Part shown: in pieces, positions 12,543 to 26,100 of the stretch | Numbering within the stretch: the stretch's first letter is position 1 | Layout: each line of letters begins with the position of its first letter | NCBI RefSeq assembly: GCF_900963305.1 | Contig: NC_042529.1 | Coordinates: forward strand, 4,210,501-4,274,500 | Direction of reading: 5' to 3' | DNA from: Echeneis naucrates | Taxonomy: Eukaryota; Chordata; Actinopteri; Carangiformes; Echeneidae | Length of the DNA: 64,000 nt | The notes under the pieces: generated by a model | Databases searched by the model: none | What the model was told of the DNA's origin: nothing | The model's input: only the letters and a program-made list of their open reading frames with translations | Program-made: the position numbers and the translations under genes

Positions 12543-13829
12543 GTATGACCTCCTTCTACATATTTAGAATAGAGAGCAGAGAACCAGTTGTGCTGGAAAG
12601 AGCTGCCAATCTGGGCTACTTTGTCTTTATCACAAACCACTTTACTGTAGTCCTCTGTGCTAGTCCTTTTACAACACAGCCACACCTTTTAAGATGTTTA
12701 TTCAGTCACTGTTGGCCCAAGCCCAAACATTATAATGTGCCTTGGAGTTGGCACTATAATACTTTGTGGTGTTTTACATGCCTGTGGTATCCCTGTACTT
12801 CCATTGTATCATTGCATTAATATTGATGTGAAGTAAGCCCTTAATAGTTTGCAGGGAGGATCGGTTTGTTCTATTAATCCTGAACATTTACTTATAATAT
12901 GCCCTTCCTCAATCTAGACCCAGTTGTGTTGTGGCTTTAAGGCAGAATGTCAGAGAGAGTGATTTATTACTGAAGCCATCGTAGGGTAAAGTAGCTTGTG
13001 TGTGTCTCTGAGGGGTCTTGTGTTTTGGGTCTCACACAGTTGTGCAATTATGGAAGTGTGCAAAGAGGCATTCAAAATAAAAGTGCTGGTTTCGTGCCGA
13101 AACTTCAGGTCAAACAAATTTCCTTTTCATTTCATACTCAGTTTATTAGGCAAGATTAGTTCAACACTGACACACTCTCATACGACAACCCTGTGAGAAA
13201 TGCTACCCCTAATCTACAGAGGGGCTACAGAGAGGTATTGTTACAGCTGTGTGATCATTTTAAAGTGTGCCGTTTGGGGTGCTTCTGAACTATTTCTAAT
13301 ACGCTCAGCAATATTACAGGAGTTGGCAGACATTACTAAGACCTCTTAACATTTCTTTATCACAGTTCCCCTGCCCAAAAAACAAACACACAAACAACAA
13401 AACACAATACAAAATTAGAAGAAAATTATCATTTTAAAATAAAATAAACGAGATAGGAAGTAAAAAAAGACGTGTTAAAATTAGGAGCTATAAAATCAAT
13501 AAATCAAGACAAAAGATCAAAATATTCAATAAAAAAATATTATTTAGGCTTTTATTGCAGTTTTTTAATATGTATCTTTTATTTCTGATTTCATTTTAAT
13601 GCTGAATTGGATTTATATATTGTATGTTGTCTTTATGTAATGGAGCACATGCAGCAGGGAGACATTTTAATTGTACTGGAAAACTCCAGACACTCGAGAA
13701 ATAAACTTAATGATTAAAAAAAATATACAAATATAAAGAAAAAATGCATTAAAACTTTTGAAAATAAAAGCATTTCCTGACTGTAACACGTTTGGTCTTA
13801 TCAGAAGTGGGGGGGGGTTTATTTTGAAG

Positions 13830-14117
13830 GAGCTGACCGGATGTGTCCGTCATCATCGTCGCTAACTTAGCGGAGGTTAGTTAAAACTAAAACGGACCTC
13901 CGCACATCAACAAACGCGCTTTCTGCAGAAGGAGGACAAACACGGGAGGGCAAAGGAAACAACTCAACACCCAGTTTGATCAACACAAACCGCGCTAAAG
14001 TTACTATTTTGTGGATAAGACCATATTAAGAGGAGAAGTAAACAAAAAAAAAACCTTCATCGTCCTGTCCAGATTTCTGCGAGCGGAACCGAGCAGCTGT
14101 CCGCTCCACCGTCCATG
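13830..14117 (+). other. Candidate non-coding first exon of lzts2
   Basis: A CpG-containing patch stands out from the AT-rich sequence before it and ends in a clean donor, CCATG|GTAGGT (exon end 14117). The next supported acceptor on this strand is TCTCTCAG at 33571-33578, 27 bases before the lzts2 start codon, so this patch is a good candidate 5' UTR exon. It carries an inverted repeat GCGGAGGT (13870-13877) / ACCTCCGC (13896-13903) with an inner TAGTT/AACTA pair. The 5' end is unknown and the exon assignment is inferred. Confidence 0.45.
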
Positions 14118-17100
14118 GTAGGTTTCATTTTTTTTTATTTATGTACTGGACTTCATTTAGTCTAATTTAAAATTCTAGATGTTTTTTATTTGGTTGACAT
14201 TACTGCTGTAGAAGGACACGTTTGTCCTAGTTGTTGTAACTTGGCGGAGAATGAGTCATGTCTGATAATCAAGTTGTATCTGCTCAGGTGCGGAACAAGG
14301 TTAAAATTAAAGTCGCCTGGAGATAATAAAATAAACAGCCAAACAAAACAACAAGGAAACGCTGCACCCAGCGTGTAGATCCTGGAAGAAATTAAGTTGT
14401 GTTTATTTTTTTCCCCCCTCTCATCCATCCAGACAAATGACTTAACAGTGTAAAATGCCCCTTGGAGGCCCCTGAAGGTCTCTGTGGCCCCTGCTTAAAT
14501 AAAACTGTGTTATCAAGGCGTGCATCGTAGTGACAGGTTGACTGGGTTTAGACATAACAAAGTGCCTCCTACAGTAAATCCAGGCTCATTTCCTGCTCAA
14601 ACTCCAGCTATAGCCCACATCATAAATCAACAGTTTCCTTATCAAGGACCACTCGGCATGTTGCTGCATCTACTCAAAACAAACTGTGCTGCTTTCTGTT
14701 TTATCTCAATTAGAGCCTTTTGGGAATAAAAGCTTGTGTAGGAATGTGTGTCAAGGGCCACGCACGCTGCTCCCCTGGTGAAGTCTGCGGGCCATCTGTA
14801 TGAGATGCCACCGTTCTGTATGCAGGCGCTTCGTTTGGCCCTCCGTGGCAATGAACTCCACTCATTGTCTTTGGGGAGATGTGGCAGATTTTAGGTCCAA
14901 GTGGTGACAACAAAACAAACCATTGTGTATTTTCTTTTTTTTTTTTTTTTTATTGTAAGAGAGAAGGGTCACATTTACAATTATTGCTTGTCCTGCCAAA
15001 GGGTGCAGCAGTAATGTGTGAATTCTTAAAATGAAAGGAATTCCCTCTTGGACGCTGAGGGCAGCCACTGACGCCACATGGAGGCTTTTTGTTGTTTTTT
15101 TTTTTGTTGTTTTTTTTATTTCTTGGCCAGGTGCACCGTGTGACATTGTTCGTGTACTACTATAATCCTATTTTTTCACACAATAGATGTTTATCAACAG
15201 GAGGTTTTGGGCGCGTATGTGCACCGCAGCTGAAGGGAGTGAGCTGTTTATGCCATGAGAGTGCTCATATAAGTAACAACGTTAAAAATAACCGCATTGT
15301 CAGCTTCTCTGATGTGATGGCACGTGGAATAAGCTGGAAACATGACAGAGGAAAACAAACAAACAGAGAAAGAGAGCAGAGTGACTCTCCCAGTTCTGGC
15401 CTTCAACCCCGACCTCTGCAGGACGTTTCATTCAAAGTTCTTCAGCCTAAACAAACATTGCAGAGGTCAAGCGTTTACAGAAAGGTGGACTGTAGAGCCC
15501 GGACTGCGGGGAGACAACCGTTTATTTGCAATGATAATATCTTCAGTCAAACTTCTCAGAGAAACTCTTTTGTCAGCACGATGGCGTGTTTGTGTCTGCG
15601 CTCTAGAACCATCTTGTTTTTAACATGGCAGGAATATAATGACCTGTTGGGATATGTTTGCTCCTATTTTATCTTAATCTAGTGTTTGCTTTAATCCAAA
15701 CCTAATCCGGCCTCTTAATGTAGTTTGATTGAGGAGAAAATATTTTTTAAAATTATGTCAGTGTGACTCCAGATTGTTGGTGCTGAGACTTTTTCTGTGT
15801 GTGTGAAAGTTTGGGAGAGTATAATATGTGTCACTTATTTTGCACTCAGCTAGATGTGGACAAAAGTTCTGATAAATTTCTGAGTAACTCTCCAGTGTTC
15901 CTTCACCCTGATATAACCTCTCTCCCAGTCAGCAGGCAGACACAGCACGATGATGCCGTGCCTTTAGACCAGTATGTTGCCGTGTACGTATATGGAAAGC
16001 CTTGGGGTAAAATATATGGACGTTGCCAAATTGCTGTGACGCTTCTGTGAGTTTTGCCTTTTAAGATTTTCAAACTGAAGGTCGAGTTCCTCTATTGTGT
16101 GCATTAGCTAAACAGTCTCCTTGAAGGACAAATCAGCAGAGAGAAACTTAAGATGACAGGACAACAATGGGAACGCAGTGGGAGGTGTTGAGCTGTCAGG
16201 CAACATGAAGACTGCTGTTTAGTTTTCCTGAGGGTCCATCATGTCAAAATGAAATGCAGATTTTGTTCCTTTTGTTTATGTTGTCTCCCGTTATGTTGAA
16301 TTGACTCTCCTTTCTCTGGTTGATCACTGTAATTAGTGATTTTTGCACAATTTCCCACACCACAGTGTTTTAAAACAGTCTGAAATCATGCTTTTCTTCT
16401 GCGCTGTGGCTTTCCCGAACAATGAGACATGTTGCATAATTGGCTACAGGCTTATGTCAGTTTAGTACGTAGATGACAACAGAAGAAATGCAGCTTGAGT
16501 TTAGGGTCTGGAGTTATATTTTGAATTTCTTAAAATGCCCCACAGCTTAAGGGGGAATAGCCGTATGTCAGTTTTTATCCGTACAGAGAAGATTTCATTT
16601 ACAGACTGTCGTGTCATAACACACTGCAGGAAATCAGGCTTCGTGCTGAATCCACAACACATGGAGCTTGTTGACAAAACAAAGCGAGCACAGTTGGCTT
16701 TAACTGTCCGCCCTCCTTTTCCTCCCGAAGAGCAATGGATTTTCATTTAGCTTTTAGTGAACACACGATGGCCGGGTTTTTCTGTGACAGGGTGATTCGG
16801 ATTAGATCAGATAAAGTCACTCTCATAAAACAAATCCCACCTTCCTGCGGTGATAACCCTGAGTTATGAGCCTTGCATGACCCCCGTCTGCTGAGTACAC
16901 GTGCCTGTAAAAAACATGGGAGCAGAACTTTGTCTGACCTTGCCGACGCAAATTTGTAGCTCACCCATTTATTTTAGATCCAATTTTTTTATAAGAAATT
17001 TATACGATTTATACTTTTCACTATAATCATAGTTAATAATTGATCATTTTTCTGTCATGTAATGTTCATTGCATCAACCAAGAAAGAAAGGTGGTTCACA

Positions 17101-20100
17101 TATAGAGCAGGTAATGTTGATTGAATGCATTTCAGAAACCTGTCAGTTCTTTGTAATGCAGCATTTAAAGGTTTCATGGAGACAAACAGCAAACCCTCAC
17201 ACTGGATAAGGTGGAGGCAAATAAGGTGTGGCAGTTTTTTGGCTGGACAATAAATCAATATAACAATATTTACTGATTAGCTGGCTGTTGTTCTGCTGCT
17301 TGACTCAATCATTTTCATTTTACAAGAGATGCCAAAAACAACGCTCATAAAAGCATGTGACCGTGACACCGCTAGTGGTCGAACTCTCCACAGGGGGATC
17401 CCTACCCCCTAATCTATCTACATAATATAGTATTATGATGACCAAGATCCCAGAGATCTATTCAGTGTGGTATCATCATATTATTTAGAGTTATTTGCCA
17501 GCTCTAATCCAGATTTTCCACAGGGCTTGTGATTTGATCTGCTTGGTATTCTTAGCCGCTCAGTTCTGTCTGAGGGCAGTGAAAGGCAGCGGCTGAAGTT
17601 TCAGAGACCTCAGACTCCCCCTCTTCCTCCCTTTGTCCAGTTAATCTAGTCTGAGCAGGTCATGTCTGTTTGATGGGTTGAAAAGTGTTTAGATTGATGA
17701 CATACACACGATTTGGTGAAACCTTGTGTGATTTCTGTCCCAATTTTCAGTGGCAGAGCGCAGAGGCCGTTAATCTGTGGACATCTTTTACTTCCTAAAT
17801 TGCCATATTTTGTCATCTTCTATTCTGGTGCTTTGACTAATAGCTCAATTTCAATGCAAATGGGCCGCAGTACCAAACTATCCATATTTTAAAATGAAGT
17901 CCACAAAGCTGTGCTTTTTCCAAAACTTCTGCCAGAAGTTGGTGTGCGCTCGGCAGAGCATCTTCCACTCTATAAAATTCAGGGTTGTTTTGTTGGTTCT
18001 GTGCAGCATTCATCCCCTGAATACTGTTGACTCTGAAATAATAGACAAGCTCTCCTGCCTGTAAATTTCTAGTATGCCACGTAGAGAAGTAGACATGGGA
18101 CCTCTCCTGTGTTGCTGCTTTCAATCACTGCTCCACCACTGTTTTCCACACAATCACGTTCACGCTCACACAATCTTTGCCCCCCCCACCCCCCCCTTTT
18201 TTTTTTTTTACAAGACTTGACTCACTACTGTGTCCTTCCCTGCAGCCGCTTTATGAATCGTTCCCAAGGAACTGCCACAGTAGTGATTAGATTTTCAGTT
18301 TGGTAAACAGCTCTGATAAGAAGCCAGAATTCCTCGTAGGTGGGAGAGGAGGTGTCATTGAATTACCTAAAGTGTATGAGTTTTTGAAGGACACTCTTCT
18401 GGGCAGTTGAGCTACGTGCCTTCTGTGAATCGGTTCTGTGGTCAGTCGGTCCACCTCTCTCAGTGTCCCGTTAGACGGACTGAAATAATCTGACTGACCT
18501 CTGGTGATCCTTTCAGGTTTCCCTGCAGTGCTGTCTCAGGGTTCATGACTGTGGATTTGATTGACATTTCCTAACAACCCAAGGAACTGAGTACTTTAAA
18601 ACTAGGCTCAGACATCTATGTCTGCAGCTGGATCATCATTTTTTTGTGATCCCCAGACTTTCCACCAGACGGTCGCGATTTTCATTCCATCGGTAAAGTC
18701 TTCAAATTGCATTGTGTTAGTTACTTTCTCCCTGTACGTCTGAGCGGTAGTGCGTTCCATCATCTGTTGCCACTTGGATAATTACTTGCGCTAAAAAAAG
18801 CGTGAAACACAACGTGCCCTGTTCCCTTGGGCAGCTGTGATTGGCAATGGTAGTTAGTGTGATCATGACATCCACAGCTGCTGCAGGAAGGCCCGTATGT
18901 GCTGATGTACAGTACAGCTCTGCAGCCTCTTCTGTTGCTTTGTGGCTCTCACGCTCTTTCTCCTCTCTCACTGCCACTCAATTTCCCCGCTCACTTGGCA
19001 TTTAGCCGTGTCAACTGCCTGGCGTCCTGCTGTAGTCCATCCCACACTCTCTGACTGCAGCAAGGCCCACAGCCTTTCTCATAGGCGAAGATAAGAAAGC
19101 ATGCAAACAAAAAAAAAATTCAGTTAAATGACCAATCCCAGCTTCTCTAGCAATATTGATGGGTAAAAATATAAAAATTGGCAGAAATAACTGCCAAAGT
19201 TCTTAAATTAAGGCCTAAGTTCTGAATCATCTGATACATTTAAGTCTTTCCTCCTCATCTGTTCCCTGCTTCAATCCCTCTCCACTATAGTTTTAATTTC
19301 CTCCTTTTGTTTGCCTGACAGGTATTCCTTGATGGTCAAATGCCAAATATGTCTTTTTCATTTCGTCTTGAAATTTATAACCTGGAGTATCAGTCTGTCC
19401 TTTGTCTGGCTAGACCGGAAAGTAATGTTGAAGCACTGTTTGATCTGCTCTGTCTCCAACCTTTCCCCTCTCTGTCTACATTTTAATCTACTTGCAATAG
19501 GAGGTACAGTATGCAGATGGACTTATGTAAGTGGGACGACCCCTCCCTAAGGTTGGTTGTTTGGATGTTTTTAAATAGATTCCTCCTCACTCTGTGTGAT
19601 TTCTGGCCTGATTATTTTCCTGCTCAGAGGCCACGAGATGGACCACACACAAACGCACTCTCTTTCAAACATGACTTTGCAGACGTACAGGACTTAAGTA
19701 GGGAAAAAATGAGTATACAGAAGACTCATCTCAGACATACAGGCTGGCCACGTGGTGGGAGGCTGAGGGACTGAGAGGTGAGGAGAAGAGCGAGGGTGCG
19801 GATCAGAAGCTACGTGGGTGGTGGCATGAACGGTTGGGCAGTATCCGCGTCACGGTGTTGCATAAGGGCTTACGCAGGCAGAGGGGAAGTGGATCTGAAG
19901 TAATGAGCGCGGAGAGCCGCCGGTCCTGCCTGCGCCTGATGACAGAACGGGAGCTATCACGTATTCAAACGACGTGCAGCTCATCCATCCATGCCCAGCA
20001 GAACATATAGGCCCGTTTTCATTACGAATCATTCAGTTCTCTTATCTTTAGTTGGAACACAGATGTTTTAGGAATTATCACAAACTGATAAGATTTCCAA

Positions 20101-23100
20101 GGAAAAAACCCAACTGTATCATATTACATCTTTCAAGAGCTTGGGAATAAACTAGCTGTTTTTCAATGCATTTTGTAATGTAATTCCAAGAGCTGATATT
20201 GAAAGTGATGCTGGGTTTTCTGATTTGACATTTGAGTATGCGATTATTTATTTTTGGCTAATTATTTGATCACGTAAGCAGCTTCTGCCCAATGAATGAC
20301 TGAGAGCCAGATGAGATTAAACATAACAAACTCTATTATTGAGCTTTTATACATGAAGAGATGCACAGTGAAAAGTGGATGTTCAAGCAACACGTCCGCC
20401 TCACCTCTGTATTTCCTAGCTGTTAGTTTTCTGAAACGTAGGAGGATGTTTGAGGTTTGGCTTGGCTTATCCTAAATGAGAATATCGGAGAAAATACAGT
20501 GAGATTTTGTGCTCTTTAAGATGGAATGCGATGCTTTCCATGTGGGCCATCCTTCACAACAAGGCAGGAATGCCAGTTTTCCCAATAGATTCATTTCCCA
20601 GCCTGCCCGTTTTACCCTTCAAAATAAACAGCTATAATTTAAGTCTTTCTAAACACGAAACTTCTTCTAAACTCTCTCTCGCTCTGTCTATATTATTTCT
20701 GACCCTGACTTGGTATAAGCAAACAGCTGTCAAATGAAAATCAATCGGATCTTATCAGTTGGTTTAGCGTTGTCTCAGTCTACAGTAATGTCAACACGTC
20801 TTTTCATCCTACACCACTTCCCTATTTTCTGAATGGCCTTTGTTCAGGGTCTGTTGGTCCTGCTGTCTCTCTTTGAGTTCTTTAACTTGCCTGAAACCTT
20901 GTGCACACATTTGAACATTAGAATTATAAACCTAAGTGCTGCGGGGTGACGGTGTTTGTACAGGGAAGAAGACGGCCGCCACCCTATTCCTTAGTTTGCT
21001 GAATGTTTGCACGTGCATTCACCTACTTTTGTGTGTGCATGTATGAAAGCCTAGCAAATACAGAACCTCATCTATCCTCATCACCTCTCCTCTCTTTCTC
21101 TGCCCTTCCCAATAGGTATTTGCATTTATTTCCTGCACCCCATCCTATTTAATGTAACCTCCCAACCACCACGTAGTGTAGCTGTGAGCGTGCAGCATGG
21201 CACAGGCTTTTAACTGCGTTTTATATTGAATGTTTATCTGGTAATCAGGCTGTTGTTGATCATGTCACGGTGTCTTTGTACCTTAGTGTTCTTGCATGTA
21301 ATAAATATTCGAAGTTAAGGCTGATCAGTTAAAGTGACTATGAAATCATCTTTTTATCATAACAATAGACAACAATGCACACCTACTTTGATGTGAAAGA
21401 CGTCGCCACTCTGCCCAGTGTCTTTCCCTGCAGCTGTTTTCAGTGACTAAAAACTAAGTACATGCCCAAACATACTGCCCAGTCAATGTTAGGTTACAAC
21501 TTTCCAAATGTCCACTTTTAGTTCATATTTTTGAGGACATTTGCCTTCACCTTATCCATAACTAGTCTTTCATGTGAAAATCTAACTTACTAAGTCTGCA
21601 GCCTGTTGGTTTCTTTTTCCAGTTGAAGAAAACAGCCAGCTTCCAGGTGAGCTGACAGGTGAGGATAACGTGTCCCATCGTATAAACTGAAACACATCAT
21701 ACAATAGGTAGAAGGCAGTATAGCTGTAGAGATACAGTTTATACATTTATCTCTGTGGGATACTGAAATCTAAGGCCACTGGACATAGCTGCTGCATTTC
21801 TTTTTGGCTCAGATGGGAGATTGTTGGCCCTCCTACAGATTAATACTTAATCTCTGCGCTCTTTCATCCATTATCTGCCCATCGCCAACGTCAGATTTGA
21901 GAAGATATAAACCATCTTTGAATGTGCTCCGAATCCCTTCTGGGACACTCACATACTGTGACTGTCCAAACCATCAATCAGGCACAGCGTGGATTCAAAG
22001 AGACACTCGGCTCTGTGTGTGAGTGTGTGTTCTCCTTCGAGCCTTCACAGCTGCAATTAGTTGATTCGCTTTATAGCTGCCGGTGGAACCATCAGAGAAA
22101 AGGTTTGTGATGGGTGAACTCGATTTGGCTCACACCCAAAGCCCAGCAAAATCTGAAAGGTGTAAGGAAAAAGTGAAGGGAGGAAAGATAAAGGTGTACA
22201 GAAGCATGTAAATAAAAACCTCCTCACACTGATGATGACACTTTGGCTCCTGTTGATTTAATCAGAAGAGCGTCTGCTCACTGCAGGTGTTTACATGCAC
22301 ATTCAGAGGTCATTCAAGTCCTCTTCAAAGCAAAGTCTTAGGATGTAGAAATCCAGTTATGTCAGTGTATTTACTCTTTCACTCCATCGATTGTTTATTG
22401 ACTGACGGCTGAGCTAACACGTCGCTGTGAAGTTCTGTGATATTGACAGCTGTCTTTTGAAGCTGCCTGCTCGGCGGATGAATAATGTAATGAAATGGTG
22501 ATCACAGTGCCGCCCTCTCCTCTGTTTCCATGCAGGGCACATGCTCCTCTTCCTCATCTGTGCCTCTGTACTGCTTGGCCTTCTTTAATGAGGATTATCC
22601 CGTTCAATGTGGGGGAGCAGGTGAGAAGAGCAGCCCCTCTAAACTAAACACCTGTTTGTGATCTGTAGTGTGCTCGTCAGCCTTTAAAACAAGCAGCGAT
22701 GGAGTTATTAGCTCACAGGGCTCAGAGTGTGCTCTCTGGCTTGGCACCGTCACAGTGCTGCATTATGAAGCCGACTCAGAGCCATCTGGGTTGAGCTACA
22801 TTACATGTGGGAAGCCGCAGTCTCCTCAGCACTTCCATCTGTCTGTAACATACTAATACAGTATGCTCGGCACAGATGGACGAGCTGGAGGTGTGCTTAT
22901 CTTTAAGTAAAGCCTGTACAGTTGCAGTTACCCTGCAGGCGGTTGGGAAGCGTTAAATTTAGCAAACATCCCTGATCCTGCTGATAAAACAGGATGCACG
23001 TTAACCAGTTAGCTGCCCTTCCAGTTTCACCACAGCACGAGGCGACACGGCGTCATTTGATATCAATGTTTACCACAATATTTTCACCGCAGTTTTATGG

Positions 23101-23109
23101 AATCATTCA

Positions 23110-23156
<47 letters not shown>

Positions 23157-26100
23157 CGCTTCAGGAGTTTGAAGTTTGAAGAAGGTGCCATTGTTATCAT
23201 TTCTTATAGCTTTGTCATGAGTTCATCCCACTGGATGTGAAATTGTTTGCTGAGAAAACACGATAGTGCCGAACACAGTCAGACATGCTGTTCTGCAGTT
23301 ATTATGTTCTCACTGCAGCAGCTGGGAACTGTGAAAAATGGCCGTCTGTTCAGCTCACCTCTGGCACTTTTCATTGTCTTTTCTCATGCTCTTCTATGCC
23401 AAGCTCACAAATAGCTTTACCACTAATACGCCAGTTTAATGAATTGCAGATGGACTCTGTACTCCTTTCCAGATGGTGGAGGTGCTCGTCTCACCTTTGT
23501 GTCTTTTTAAGCCTCAGAGTAGAAGTCGATCCCAAATCATTCCTCTTTCATTCATGTAAAACACACTTATTTTTCGATTCTCAAACGTTAAAGAGTCAAC
23601 AGTAGTGTTTTTGCCTAACCCATGGGGGAGTTGTTTTGTGAAAGGGGTGCTAGTTTTGGGTTTGGTCTTCACTCTTGTTGACATGGAAAATCCCCTCCAT
23701 CTCAACCTTCCTTCCTGTGAAGCTTTTTTGCCATCATGACTCAGATTTTCCTCTTTCTTGCTGACTTCCATAAACACACTTGTCACATTTCAGGTTTTCC
23801 AGCTCTCTCCAGTGGTATTAGTCTCGCTGATTCAACAACATGCATTCTTTGTTGTTTTTTTTTTTTTTTTTTATATACCCTCAGACTGGGAGAAGAGAGA
23901 GACAAGGAAAGAATGAAGATCTCTTCGGTGGTGTGAGTCCCTGGGATGCTCGACGGGCCTGCACCCCACGCTTTTCTAAGGCCTCCAGAAGCTAAAGACA
24001 GGGTGTCATTGACACGTAAGTGAAGCCTTGAAGAGAAAACCTGGTTTAAATTTGAACAAATGGTAACCCTGAACTGTGTTGCTGCTTTCTGATACTTGAA
24101 GTAGAACTTACCGTCTGTTTCTTTGACCTTGAAGCTTTTTTTTTTTTTAATGCAAACGTTCTTGGATTACTGTGGGAATTTTCACATACAGGGTTGAGTC
24201 GAAAGCAAACATTATTTTTAACTTCACAAGAGCTGTTTGTGTCTGACGCTGAACTTATGTAAAAAAAAAAAAAAAAAGTGGCTGCAGCATGCTACGCACA
24301 CACCAGTGTGCATCCTATTATGTGCGGATATTTACACATCGCTGCTGTGTGGGAGTTCGCAAGAGATCTTAATCGTGGATAGGGTTTTGCTGTAATTCCA
24401 GAGCTGGAGGCGTAACCCTAATCTCTTTGGCACATTATACAGTAAATCAGAGTGTGGCTAAGTCGGGTCCTGGCCAACTCAATACAGCCAGCTCATTTCT
24501 GTGGATTTATGATGGGACTTCCTAGGAGTAGTTATTTCAATACACACAGGTCTCTCCTTCTTCCTTCCTCTTCATTTGTATCTAAAACTAATGAAGCACC
24601 TCTTGCCAAGTGTTTTATTTCAGAGGTGTTCGTAGATTGCTTTGCGCCATGGTGGATTATTTTGGAAGTGAGCGGTCCAAATGGCTGCCTGCTTGAGGCC
24701 AGTTTTAGCTGCAGGGTCCAGTGGGACTGATGTCCCCACGCAGAGGTGGCATGGACACTGATGGATGGCCTAGCTTTCCGTCGGCTCCTCGTCCCAGACG
24801 AGAACCGTTGTTATGAAAATATCGAAGGAAGCAGGCTGATGGGCCTTTGAGAGACGGCGGCTCTACCTGATGACCACCTGCTGGGCAGCCGCTGGCCACT
24901 AAGGCCACATTGGGCCACACACAGCACCTCTGAATGTTTTGTGCATTTTTTTAGGATAATTAACTTTATATTACTGAAGAGGATAAACCCGAAACCACCA
25001 GGCAGATGTACCCAACATTACTGCAATACCGCACTGGAACTGTTTGTTTTAACTGGTGTTTTACTTTGATTTCCTTGATGGTTTTTCCTTGGCTCTCTCA
25101 CAGACGGACGAAGAAGCCACAGATATTCAGACATTCATCAAATTTAGCTGAACAGTTTTAAAGACCCTTTTAATACCACAGGGAATGAAATTGAATTCCT
25201 TTTTTTCACTGTCAGACTGATAAACCCGAAGAACAGTCGAAGCAATAGTGTAGTAATTTATATGAAATACACAGATTTATTGGTTTAGTGTTTACCATCT
25301 GTATATGACACCAGTTCCCAATGACATAGTTTATCAAATAATATGACCTAAAAACAGAAAACCCCCCAACTTTTTTTATGAGCTGATTTTCTTAGCTGGA
25401 AACTATCAGTTCTTGAATTAAAAAAAGAACAAAAAAAACATTTAGGACAAGCTAAAGACTTAATCAAATTTAGGAGGTTTTAATGTTGTCAAATATATTC
25501 TTCAATCCTTTTAAGACTTTTCATGAGCTGCACATACCCTGATTTTACTTTGCTGCTTGGGCCTGTAAATCACTTTCCTTGAAAGGGGCTGACTCATGTT
25601 ACCCTCCCTCCCTCTCTCGCCTATGAACAGTTCGTGTTAATGGTGGCATTCACAGAGGTGATTTGCAGCCTGCCTCCTTATCCCAGCACTGGTGGCCTCG
25701 GGGCGGCTGATTGATGCCGATTGTCGTCCACTTATGGAGTCTGACTGAAAGGTTTCTGTTCCTTTGGCTGCAGCGGGATGGGTCTTCACAGTACTTGTGT
25801 CTCGAGACCTCCCATCAGGACGTGGCCAAGAATGACCTTGAACTCCCTCCCTGGCTTTGACTGAAGGACAAACTTGGTGCTTACCAGTGTGGCCCAGTTC
25901 TGGGAGCAGCTCGAGAAAGGCAAAGGAACAGATCTGTGTGTGTGTAAGGCGGCGGCAGTGCATAGCCTACTTCTCGTACCCCACTTTGCCCCTCTCTTCA
26001 TCTGGGAGCTGAGCAGCTAAGCTCCGTCTGCACCATCTTGTCCTGTCGTTTCTGTATAAATATATATATTTTTTTATTGTTTATTTTGGCCAGATGGTGG

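Larger units (their letters stand above)
5075..13799. other. Non-coding spacer between twnk and lzts2
   Basis: About 8.7 kb without any exon I can support. Open frames here are short, overlap on several frames and have no family resemblance. The interval contains a 19-base G run, AT-rich tracts (notably 13.37-13.78 kb) and stretches of balanced composition rich in homeodomain-like TAATT/ATTA and GATA-like words (about 7.43-7.72, 8.93-9.45, 9.80-10.02 and 11.53-12.00 kb). The latter resemble conserved non-coding elements, but this is an impression without alignment. A candidate small first exon lies at 12.45-12.54 kb. Confidence 0.6.

Noticed and set aside
25637-26001. Minus-strand open frames of up to 108 codons in lzts2 intron 1
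   Set aside because: No family resemblance, no flanking splice logic and overlapping open frames in other phases; typical chance frames in a GC-balanced block.
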